A stretch of DNA of 5,470 nt, taken from NCBI GenBank assembly GCA_021797415.1, contig JAJZZT010000307.1:1-5470 (forward strand). Direction: 5' to 3'. Source of the stretch: Bacillota bacterium (GTDB lineage: Bacteria > Bacillota > Bacilli > Alicyclobacillales > SLC66). The translations under genes were made by a program, and so were the position numbers. Positions within the stretch are counted from its first letter, which is position 1. Each line of letters opens with the position of its first letter. This document shows positions 1-5,470 of this stretch, piece by piece. Below the pieces are notes generated by a model. It did no database searches, was not told where the DNA came from, and worked only from the letters and a program-made list of their open reading frames with translations.

Positions 1-2
1 TG

Positions 3-18
3 CACCCGACCACCTCTT
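3..18 (-). promoter_or_regulatory. Shine-Dalgarno and probable GTG start of the next gene
   Basis: AAGAGGTGG (18-10) on the minus strand complements the 16S rRNA 3' end well. GTG at 5-3 follows with about 7 nt between GAGG and the start codon, which is close to ideal. Only this first codon lies inside the window, so the product is unknown. The candidate promoter at 156-128 points into it. The true start could also be a codon just beyond the left edge. Confidence 0.5.
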
Positions 19-21
19 CCC

Positions 22-38
22 ATGTATGGACGATACAT
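22..38 (-). repeat. Palindrome or hairpin just before the edge ribosome site
   Basis: ATGTAT (22-27) and ATACAT (33-38) are perfect 6-bp inverted arms around GGACG. Two more G-C pairs (19/41 and 20/40) form outside a single mismatch at 21/39. In the leftward transcript the stem would lie directly against the Shine-Dalgarno sequence at 18-10 and its outer pairs would reach it. This fits a translational control hairpin or a repressor operator between promoter and gene. Confidence 0.45.
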
Positions 39-73
39 TGGAAAAGGGGTATTGCACCAGACAGCGCCCACTT

Positions 74-102
74 CTTATGACAAATCGGCATTCCTGCCAC
101 AA
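74..102 (-). promoter_or_regulatory. Second, weaker promoter-like pair
   Basis: TTGTGG (102-97) and CATAAG (79-74) on the minus strand are also 17 nt apart. They match consensus at only 3 of 6 and 4 of 6 positions. The pair would start transcription near 67, inside the leader of the stronger candidate promoter. It could be a secondary start or a chance match; the better -10 box at 133-128 is preferred. Confidence 0.2.
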
Positions 103-121
103 ACACAACAAGAGGCCGATT
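83..121 (-). repeat. Inverted repeat at the predicted 5' end of the leader
   Basis: AATCGGC (83-89) and GCCGATT (115-121) are perfect 7-bp inverted arms 25 nt apart. The right arm coincides with the transcript start predicted from the TATACT box, so the RNA would begin with a base-paired 5' end. Terminal stem-loops of this kind are known to stabilise some Bacillus mRNAs; applying that here is inference. A protein-binding dyad is the alternative reading. Confidence 0.4.
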
Positions 122-127
122 GTGGTC

Positions 128-156
128 AGTATAGTCGGAAAGAGGCGTTCAGGCAA
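128..156 (-). promoter_or_regulatory. Candidate sigma-A promoter reading leftward
   Basis: On the minus strand TTGCCT (156-151) and TATACT (133-128) are separated by exactly 17 nt. The -10 box matches the TATAAT consensus at 5 of 6 positions and the -35 box matches TTGACA at 4 of 6. The predicted transcript start is near 121. The site lies in lower-GC DNA about 90 nt past the murC stop and points at the ribosome-binding site at the left edge, so it probably drives the next gene. An 8-bp palindrome, GTTCGAAC (159-166), sits just upstream of the -35 box and could be part of an operator. Confidence 0.55.
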
Positions 157-244
157 TGGTTCGAACTGGAATACCCGCCCTTCGCCGCCCGGCATGCCGC
201 AACTCGCCCTGCCGAAACTCCCCTAATACGCCATATGGAGCGCA

Positions 245-1696
245 TCAGTCGAGCACGATACCCGCTGTCATTGATATGTCATAATTCGGCATGTCTGCGC
301 CCCCATCAAGCCATTCGGCAAGTTCGGCCCCGACGCGCCAGACATCGCCCGCTCCCATCGTGAGCACAAGGTCTCCTTCCCGCACGCTCTGCTTCAGTTG
401 CTTCAGCACATCCTCACGTCGGCGGCAGAACACGGCCGTCGCGTTGCTGTGCTCACGCACGGCCGCCGCCAGGCGGTCAGCGCTCACGCCGGCGATCGGC
501 TGTTCGCCGGCGGGCGAGTAGATGTCGGCGATGATCACTTGGTCCGCCTCGCCAAACGCGGCGGCAAAATCCTGGAACAGGTGCATCGTCCGGGTGTACC
601 GCTGAGGCTGAAAAACGGCCAGGATACGGCGTCCCGTCACCTTCAGCGCATGAATCGTCGCCCGGATCTCGGTCGGATGGTGCGCATAGTCGTCCATGAT
701 GAGAATCCCGCGCCCGTCGTATACCGTCTGAAAGCGCCGCAACGCTCCGCGAAATTCGCCCAGGGCCGCGGCGATGGCGGAAAAAGGGATCCCCGCCACG
801 CGAGAGAGCGCGATGGCGGCCAGTGCATTGGCGATATTGTGCATCCCGGGAATGCGCAACGACACCTCGCCGAGACGTTCGTCGCGAAACAGTACCTGAA
901 AACGGGAACCGGCCGCCGCGAACTGCACATCCGAGACGGTATAATCGGCCGCATTGCCCGCCACGGAATAGGTTACGATCCGGCGCCGCACACCTTTTGC
1001 CACCTCCCGCACGAACACGTCGTCCGCGCATCCCACGAGAACGCCCGCAGGGTCGATGCGTTGAACGAATTCACGATACGCTTGTTTAAGATTGTCGAAT
1101 TTTCCGTCATAATACTCCAGATGATCGGCCTCAATATTGGTGACCACCGCGGCCCAGGGGCGATAATTCAAAAACGAGCGGTCGCTCTCATCCGCCTCGG
1201 CGATCACGTACTCGCCGCTCCCCGAGCGGGCACCGGTGTTCAGATTGGAAAGCACGCCCCCGACGACAAAGGTCGGATCCAATCCGGCCCGTTCAAAGAT
1301 CAGGGCGACCATGGAGGTCGTCGTCGTCTTGCCGTGCGCTCCGGCGATGGCGATCCCGCGTCCCTGCTCCATGATCCGCGACAGCATCTCCGAACGGTGC
1401 AGGACAGGTACGCCGGCCTCACGCGCCGCGCGCAACTCCACGTTGTCTGCGGGCAAAGCGGTGGAGTACACCACCCAGTCGGCTCCCTCCACATGCGCGG
1501 CGGCGTGGCCGAGAAATACTGTGGCGCCCTGCGCGCGAAGGCGGCGCGTCGTATCGTTTTCTACCACGTCCGATCCGGATACACGATACCCGCGTTCAAG
1601 CAGGATGCCCGCAATCGCGCCCATTCCGGCGCCGCCGATCGCGATAAAATGCACGTGTGAAGCCGACGAGCCGACCGTCCGTTCCCGCTGCATCAC
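245..1696 (-). CDS. murC: UDP-N-acetylmuramate--L-alanine ligase
   Basis: Cytoplasmic Mur ligase that joins L-Ala to UDP-MurNAc with ATP, the first peptide-forming step of peptidoglycan synthesis. It has 483 residues, slightly long because of about 15 extra residues before the first conserved strand. Motifs: HFIAIGGAGMGAIAG (16-30), the N-terminal nucleotide-sugar loop; VYSTA (76-80); P-loop GAHGKTTTT (119-127) with Lys123; AEADESDRS (166-174); TNIEADHLEYY (186-196); GMHNIANALAA (284-294); RRFQ (320-323); DDYAHHPTEI (335-344); FQPQRYTRT (362-370); ADIYSP (390-395); and GAGD (448-451). It resembles the widespread MurC type (GGAGM loop, VSGSDV) rather than the B. subtilis form (IKGTGM). The start is GTG 1696, with ATG 1693 one codon later as a near-equal alternative; a TGA lies two codons upstream of the GTG. 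It ends with TGA at 245-247. It follows folC after 140 nt, away from the division/cell-wall (dcw) genes. All catalytic motifs are intact. Confidence 0.97.
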   Translation of the reverse strand: MMQRERTVGSSASHVHFIAIGGAGMGAIAGILLERGYRVSGSDVVENDTTRRLRAQGATVFLGHAAAHVEGADWVVYSTALPADNVELRAAREAGVPVLHRSEMLSRIMEQGRGIAIAGAHGKTTTTSMVALIFERAGLDPTFVVGGVLSNLNTGARSGSGEYVIAEADESDRSFLNYRPWAAVVTNIEADHLEYYDGKFDNLKQAYREFVQRIDPAGVLVGCADDVFVREVAKGVRRRIVTYSVAGNAADYTVSDVQFAAAGSRFQVLFRDERLGEVSLRIPGMHNIANALAAIALSRVAGIPFSAIAAALGEFRGALRRFQTVYDGRGILIMDDYAHHPTEIRATIHALKVTGRRILAVFQPQRYTRTMHLFQDFAAAFGEADQVIIADIYSPAGEQPIAGVSADRLAAAVREHSNATAVFCRRREDVLKQLKQSVREGDLVLTMGAGDVWRVGAELAEWLDGGADMPNYDISMTAGIVLD

Positions 1697-1712
1697 CCAT
1701 CATCCACTCCTC
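1691..1712 (-). promoter_or_regulatory. murC ribosome-binding site and crowded start codons
   Basis: On the minus strand GAGGAG (1712-1707) is followed by four possible starts within 17 nt: ATG 1703 and ATG 1700, both out of the murC frame, then GTG 1696 and ATG 1693 in frame. The gap from the end of GGAG is 6 nt to ATG 1700, 10 nt to GTG 1696 and 13 nt to ATG 1693. By spacing alone the out-of-frame ATG 1700 is the best placed. Among in-frame codons, GTG is better placed than ATG 1693, although ATG is normally the stronger codon. The ribosome site itself is clear; which codon is used is inferred. Confidence 0.7.
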
Positions 1713-1785
1713 GCATGTCACGGTATGGACTCGCAATCAGGGCCATCCGCGCCAATCTAAAAAACACTGTGTCAGCCGGCGCCAC

Positions 1786-1806
1786 CGCGAAACTCGCGAC
1801 GCGAAA
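1786..1806. repeat. Short GC-rich dyad in the folC-murC spacer
   Basis: CGCGA (1786-1790) and TCGCG (1794-1798) form a perfect 5-bp inverted repeat around a 3-nt loop. The heptamer CGCGAAA at 1786-1792 recurs at 1800-1806. The dyad lies 31 nt downstream of the folC stop codon. A run of six T on the minus strand (1764-1759) follows 21 nt beyond the stem, too far for an ordinary intrinsic terminator. It may fold as a small hairpin in a folC-murC transcript. No function can be claimed. Confidence 0.4.
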
Positions 1807-1836
1807 GGCATGACGGAAGTTCTGTTAATTTCCATC

Positions 1837-3153
1837 CTACCGCAGGGGTGCGCCGGCAAGTCCGAGCCATTCCCTCGCCGCCGCCACCGTCGACAGGGAC
1901 CCCGTGACAACCAGGGCATCCGCGTAGACCGCCTGTTTACGCCCGATCCTCATGCCTTCTTCGATACTCTCCGCTGCGCTGATTGTAACAGACGGCCCGG
2001 CGAAACGACGGCACACTCCGGCCACCGTTTCCGGAGGCGCCGCGCGAGATCCTCCGGCGGCGACGGCGATAAACGATTCCATCAGTGGCGCAAGCGAGCG
2101 GAGCATGCCGGGTATATCCTTGTCGGCAAAAATCCCGATCACGAATGCAGCCCGATAGATGCCAAGTTCCCTCAGCGCATCCGCCAATGCCTGCGCGCCC
2201 GCGCGATTGTGCGCGCCATCCAGCACAACGGTGGGCGTGCCCTGCACAATCTCCATTCTGCCCGGCCACGCCACACTGCGCAATCCGTCGCGCACCGCAC
2301 TCGCCGACAGGTCGAATCCGCGTCTGCGCAGGATCTCGACCGCCCCCAGCGCCAACGCCGCATTGCGCACCTGATGACGACCCGACAACCGCAACGGGAT
2401 GTCCGGCAGATCGCGGTCCATCCCAAAATAGGTCACCCGTTGCCCGTCAAAGCCCCGCACTCCCACGGAAACTGCGCGCAGGTCCTCGCCGCAGAGCAAA
2501 AGCGGCGCGCCGACCTGCCGCGCCACGCGCTCGACGACGCGCGCCGCGCTTCCCGTCGCGCCTGACAGCACCGGCACATTTTCCTTTATGATTCCAGCTT
2601 TATCAAACGCGATCATTTCCAGTCGCGCTCCCAGAATATCCGTGTGGTCATAATCGACGTTCGTGATGACCGCAAGTTCAGGGCGGACGATGTTCGTAGC
2701 GTCGTAGCGGCCGCCAAGTCCCGTCTCCAGCACCACGAGATCCACGTCGGCACGCACAAAATGCAGGAGGGCGGCGGCCGTGAGAATCTCGAATGCCGTT
2801 GCCTGGTCATTCCCCCGCACGCTCATTGCGGCATGCTTGACCCGCAATACCACGTCCGCGAAATCTTCCTCGCCGATCGGCGCGCCGTCCACACAGATGC
2901 GCTCCGTCAATGAGTGCAGCGACGGCGACGTGTACAGTCCCGTGCGGTAGCCGGCGCACCGCAGCACATTCGCCAGCATGACGGAAGTGGAACCCTTGCC
3001 GTTGGTCCCGGCGATATGCACGAACCGCAGGGCAGACTGCGGATCGCCGAGTTCACGCAGGAGCGCACTGATGCGGTTCAGTCCCGGTTTGATGCCAAAG
3101 CGCGCGCGCGACTGAATGTACTGCGCGGCATCCGCCACAGCCCAGCGTCTCAT
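1837..3153 (-). CDS. folC: Folylpolyglutamate synthase / dihydrofolate synthase
   Basis: Mur-ligase-superfamily enzyme, 438 residues (normal length), that adds glutamate to reduced folates with ATP, so folates are retained and preferred by folate enzymes; many bacterial FolC proteins also make dihydrofolate from dihydropteroate. Motifs in order: KFGIKPGL-like N-terminal signature RFGIKPGLNR (18-27); P-loop GTNGKGSTS (49-57); omega-loop YTSPSL (74-79); FEILTAAA (121-128); ETGLGGRYDATNI (143-155); TNVDYDHTDILG (164-175) with the Mg-binding His; KAGIIK (185-190), whose Lys is the likely carbamylated residue; GRHQVRNAA (258-266); WPGRME (296-301); LDGAHN (311-316) opening the C-terminal domain; and VVTGSL (415-420). 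The ATG at 3153 is the only sensible start: a TAG stop lies two codons upstream in frame, and AGGA (3166-3163) sits 9 nt before it, a modest ribosome site. It follows valS by 61 nt and is probably cotranscribed with it. Whether it is mono- or bifunctional cannot be read from sequence alone. Confidence 0.97.
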   Translation of the reverse strand: MRRWAVADAAQYIQSRARFGIKPGLNRISALLRELGDPQSALRFVHIAGTNGKGSTSVMLANVLRCAGYRTGLYTSPSLHSLTERICVDGAPIGEEDFADVVLRVKHAAMSVRGNDQATAFEILTAAALLHFVRADVDLVVLETGLGGRYDATNIVRPELAVITNVDYDHTDILGARLEMIAFDKAGIIKENVPVLSGATGSAARVVERVARQVGAPLLLCGEDLRAVSVGVRGFDGQRVTYFGMDRDLPDIPLRLSGRHQVRNAALALGAVEILRRRGFDLSASAVRDGLRSVAWPGRMEIVQGTPTVVLDGAHNRAGAQALADALRELGIYRAAFVIGIFADKDIPGMLRSLAPLMESFIAVAAGGSRAAPPETVAGVCRRFAGPSVTISAAESIEEGMRIGRKQAVYADALVVTGSLSTVAAAREWLGLAGAPLR

Positions 3154-3214
3154 GTTCTACCATCCTATTCAGCACCTTGTCCGCCTGACACAGCATGCGG
3201 CAAAGTCGCATTGT

Positions 3215-5470
3215 CTACAATAGCCGCCCCAGTTCCAGCCGGACTTTTTCCCTGCGCTCCGCGTATGCGAGCAGTTTCGCTCGCTCGCCGTCGACCACGT
3301 GCGCGGGCGCCTTGCTGACAAACTCCCCGTTTTTTAGCTTGACTTCCAGACGATCTACCTCAAAGCCGAGTTCCGTCAGTTCCTTCATAAGCCGCGCGCG
3401 CTCCGCGTCCAGATCCACCAGGCCGGCCAGGGGAATGTACACCTCGGCAACCTCCAGGACGCTTGCCACGCGGTTCTCCGGCGGTTCCAGATCGCTTGCG
3501 ATGCGCAGTTGCGCCGTCTGGCACAGCCGCTGCAGATACGCCCTCCCGGCCTGCAGCGCCGCCAGCGCGGACGGCGCCGGTTTCAGCCACACATCGATCC
3601 GGCGTCCCGGCGCAAGGTTCATCTCATGCCGCGTGTTGCGCACGGAGCGGACGACTTCCATCACCGCCCGCATGTCGGATACGGCGTCCGGATCGCGCCA
3701 GTCAGCCGCCGCTTCCGGCCAGGCGGCCACCATGATCGATTCCCCCTCATGGGGAAGATGCCGCCACAGCGCTTCGGTGACAAACGGCATGAACGGGTGC
3801 AGCAATCGGAGCGCCCGATCCAGCACGAAAACCAGCGTCTGCGCCGCGACCTCCCGGGAGGAATCGCCGTCCCCCTGCAGCGTAACCTTGGCCAGTTCAA
3901 TATACCAGTCGCAAAAATCGTTCCAGAAAAATTCATAGATCGCTCTTCCGGCTTCCACAAAATTGTACTGCTCGATATCTTCCGTCACGCTTTGGACCGT
4001 CTCATGCAAACGATGCAGAATATAGCGTTCCGCCATGCCACGCTCTTCTTTTTCGGGCGCCCTGGACTCCGCAACCGCGCCGGCGTTCATCAGGACGAAC
4101 CGCGCTGCATTCCATATCTTAGTGACGAGAGCCTGGGCCGCCGCGACCCGCTCGTGGAAAAATTTCATGTCCTGTCCCAATGCGACGGACGTGGCCAGCA
4201 TGAAACGCAACGCATCCGCGCTGAACTCGTCGATCACCTGCATGGGATCGATGCCGTTGTCGAGACTCTTGGAGAATTTCCGGTTCTGCGCGTCCCGCAC
4301 CATTCCGTGGATCAGTACGTCGCGAAACGGTGGTTGACCGGTGAATGCCAAGGAGGTAAACACCATTCGCGAGACCCAAAAAGGGATGATGTCAAAGCCG
4401 GTGACAAGCACGTCTGTCGGGAAATAGCGCGCCAGATCCTCCGTCTCCCCAGGCCAGCCCATGGTGGAAAACGGCCACAGGGCCGAGGAAAACCACGTAT
4501 CCAGCACATCCTCATCCTGGCGCAGATTGTCTCCGCCGCATGCGCCACAGGCGCCGGGCGCCGTCCGCGTCACCGTCACCGCACCGCAATCCGCGCAATG
4601 CCACGCCGGAATCCGGTGTCCCCACCACAACTGGCGCGAGATGCACCAATCCCGGATATTCTCCATCCAGTGCTCATAGATGCGCGCAAACCGGTCCGGC
4701 ACAAAACGCACGTCTCCACACCGCACGGCTTCCAGCGCTGGCTTTGCCAAAGGCGCCATCCTGACGAACCACTGCGTGCTGAGCCACGGTTCCACCACCG
4801 TCTTGCACCGCCCGCACATGCCAACCGCGTGCACATGCTCCGTCACCTTGAGGACGCCCAGATCCTCCAGGGCCCTGGCCACCTCCGCGCGCGCTGCAAA
4901 TCGGTCCATCCCGGCGAATCTCCCGGCGTGTTCGTTCAGCGCTGCATCCTTGGTCATGATGTTGATCGCGGGAAGCGCGTGCCGCATTCCGACCTCAAAG
5001 TCGTTCGCGTCGTGCGCCGGCGTGATCTTGACGGCCCCCGTGCCGAACGATGGATCGACGTACGCGTCCGCGATCACCGGGATCTCCCTGTCCGTCAAGG
5101 GGAGCCGCAGCATCTTTCCGACCAGTGATTGATAGCGACCGTCATCCGGATGCACCGCGACCGCCACATCGCCGAACATCGTCTCGGGCCTGGTGGTCGC
5201 GACGGTCAGCGCGCCGCCGCCGTCGGCAAACGGGTACGCGACGTGGTACAGCGCGCCCTTTGTCTCCTCGTGTTCCACCTCGATGTCGGACAGCGCCGTC
5301 CCGCAGCGTGGGCACCAATGGATCGTGTAATCGCCGCGGTAGATCAGTCCGCGCTCGTAGAGAGTGACGAACACATCGCGCACCGCCTGGGACAGACCTT
5401 CGTCCATCGTGAAGCGCTCGCGTGAAAAATCGCAGGACGCCCCGAGGCGTTTCAACTGCTGCCGGATAAC
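3215..5470 (-). CDS. valS: Valyl-tRNA synthetase, class I, 5'-truncated by window edge
   Basis: Cytoplasmic enzyme that attaches valine to tRNA-Val using ATP and hydrolyses mischarged Thr-tRNA. The frame is open from the right edge to TAG at 3215-3217, giving 751 visible residues (numbered here from the codon at 5470). ValRS is usually about 880 residues, so roughly 130 N-terminal residues, including the HIGH motif, lie outside; the TTG at 5455 is an internal Leu, not a start. Visible parts: WCPRC zinc knuckle (Cys 53, 56); CP1 editing domain with TTRPETMFGD (92-101) and HDANDFEVG (153-161); CGRC (219, 222); WWGHRIPAWHC (282-292) and a second Cys pair (308, 311); DVLDTWFSSALWP (321-333); KFSKS signature (398-402; KMSKS with Phe for Met); anticodon-binding helices (about 475-630); and a charged C-terminal coiled-coil arm (about 687-751). 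It lies 61 nt before folC, the usual Bacillota neighbour. Any T-box leader would be out of view. Family assignment is very secure. Confidence 0.98.
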   Translation of the reverse strand, partial: VIRQQLKRLGASCDFSRERFTMDEGLSQAVRDVFVTLYERGLIYRGDYTIHWCPRCGTALSDIEVEHEETKGALYHVAYPFADGGGALTVATTRPETMFGDVAVAVHPDDGRYQSLVGKMLRLPLTDREIPVIADAYVDPSFGTGAVKITPAHDANDFEVGMRHALPAINIMTKDAALNEHAGRFAGMDRFAARAEVARALEDLGVLKVTEHVHAVGMCGRCKTVVEPWLSTQWFVRMAPLAKPALEAVRCGDVRFVPDRFARIYEHWMENIRDWCISRQLWWGHRIPAWHCADCGAVTVTRTAPGACGACGGDNLRQDEDVLDTWFSSALWPFSTMGWPGETEDLARYFPTDVLVTGFDIIPFWVSRMVFTSLAFTGQPPFRDVLIHGMVRDAQNRKFSKSLDNGIDPMQVIDEFSADALRFMLATSVALGQDMKFFHERVAAAQALVTKIWNAARFVLMNAGAVAESRAPEKEERGMAERYILHRLHETVQSVTEDIEQYNFVEAGRAIYEFFWNDFCDWYIELAKVTLQGDGDSSREVAAQTLVFVLDRALRLLHPFMPFVTEALWRHLPHEGESIMVAAWPEAAADWRDPDAVSDMRAVMEVVRSVRNTRHEMNLAPGRRIDVWLKPAPSALAALQAGRAYLQRLCQTAQLRIASDLEPPENRVASVLEVAEVYIPLAGLVDLDAERARLMKELTELGFEVDRLEVKLKNGEFVSKAPAHVVDGERAKLLAYAERREKVRLELGRLL

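Noticed and set aside
1..195. Minus-strand frame from ATG 195 open for 65 codons to the left edge
   Set aside because: It has no good ribosome site, mixed codon use, and a Cys/Trp/Arg-rich product resembling no family. It also overlaps the candidate promoter and a better-supported start signal in another frame at position 5. It remains possible only if the sequence to the left continues this frame.
190..238. Perfect palindromes CGGCATGCCG (190-199) and CCATATGG (231-238) after murC
   Set aside because: They are too short and have no following T run, so they do not support a terminator. Palindromes of 8-10 bp occur by chance.
22..363. 113-codon plus-strand frame across the murC 3' end
   Set aside because: It overlaps about 119 nt of murC, has no Shine-Dalgarno sequence upstream, and its product looks like random translation.
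398..1660. 420-codon plus-strand open frame opposite murC
   Set aside because: It has the same codon-aligned antisense relation to an intact, motif-complete murC; it is a by-product of codon bias.
1759..1798. Possible intrinsic terminator after folC (dyad plus T6 run)
   Set aside because: The 5-bp stem ends 21 nt before the T run, and the ACAC/GTGT dyad next to the T run has only a 1-nt loop, so neither makes a proper terminator.
1657..2565. 302-codon plus-strand open frame opposite folC and the folC-murC spacer
   Set aside because: It is codon-aligned antisense to folC, with a low-complexity Arg/His-rich product and no ribosome site evident at its start.
2917..2934. FolC omega-loop reads TSPSL rather than the textbook TSPHL
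   Set aside because: This position varies among genuine FolC proteins (B. subtilis has Tyr here), so it is not evidence of altered function.
3509..5128. 539-codon plus-strand open frame opposite valS
   Set aside because: It is codon-aligned with valS on the opposite strand (first base against third base), so stops could only arise opposite TTA, CTA or TCA codons, which this GC-rich gene avoids. The protein is Arg/His/Pro-rich and resembles no known family.
5453..5455. TTG at 5455 as a valS start codon
   Set aside because: The frame stays open to the window edge with matching ValRS residues upstream (VIRQQ before LKRLGASCDF), so this Leu is internal.

Overview
The window is a GC-rich (about 60% in genes) bacterial segment in which every supported gene is on the minus strand. 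Reading right to left, the order is valS (valyl-tRNA synthetase, its 5' end outside the window), folC (folylpolyglutamate/dihydrofolate synthase) and murC (UDP-N-acetylmuramate--L-alanine ligase). All three proteins look intact and functional, with their family motifs in place, apart from the roughly 130 N-terminal ValS residues that lie beyond position 5470. The valS-folC pair is typical of Bacillota. GC-rich codon use, a non-Bacillus-type MurC sequence and murC directly after folC together suggest a GC-rich member of the Bacilli such as the Alicyclobacillus group. That placement is inference from gene order and protein flavour and was not checked by any search.

Layout: 5470-3215 valS; 3214-3154 a 61-nt spacer with no terminator seen; 3153-1837 folC; 1836-1697 a 140-nt spacer with a short GC-rich dyad but no convincing promoter or terminator; 1696-245 murC; 244-1 a lower-GC (about 52%) non-coding stretch. 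The three genes share a direction and have no clear terminator between them, so they could form one transcript. They serve separate core needs: charging tRNA-Val, retaining and activating folate cofactors, and adding the first amino acid of the peptidoglycan stem peptide.

The most informative non-coding part is 1-244, downstream of murC. It carries a good candidate sigma-A promoter reading leftward (TTGCCT, 17-nt spacer, TATACT), a predicted leader of about 115 nt with two inverted repeats, and a strong Shine-Dalgarno sequence followed by a GTG at the very edge. A new gene therefore probably begins at or just past position 5, but its product cannot be identified. No mobile element, CRISPR array, RNA gene or defence-like system was seen. 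This is essentially a housekeeping region, and the points worth a second look are regulatory details rather than a new system.
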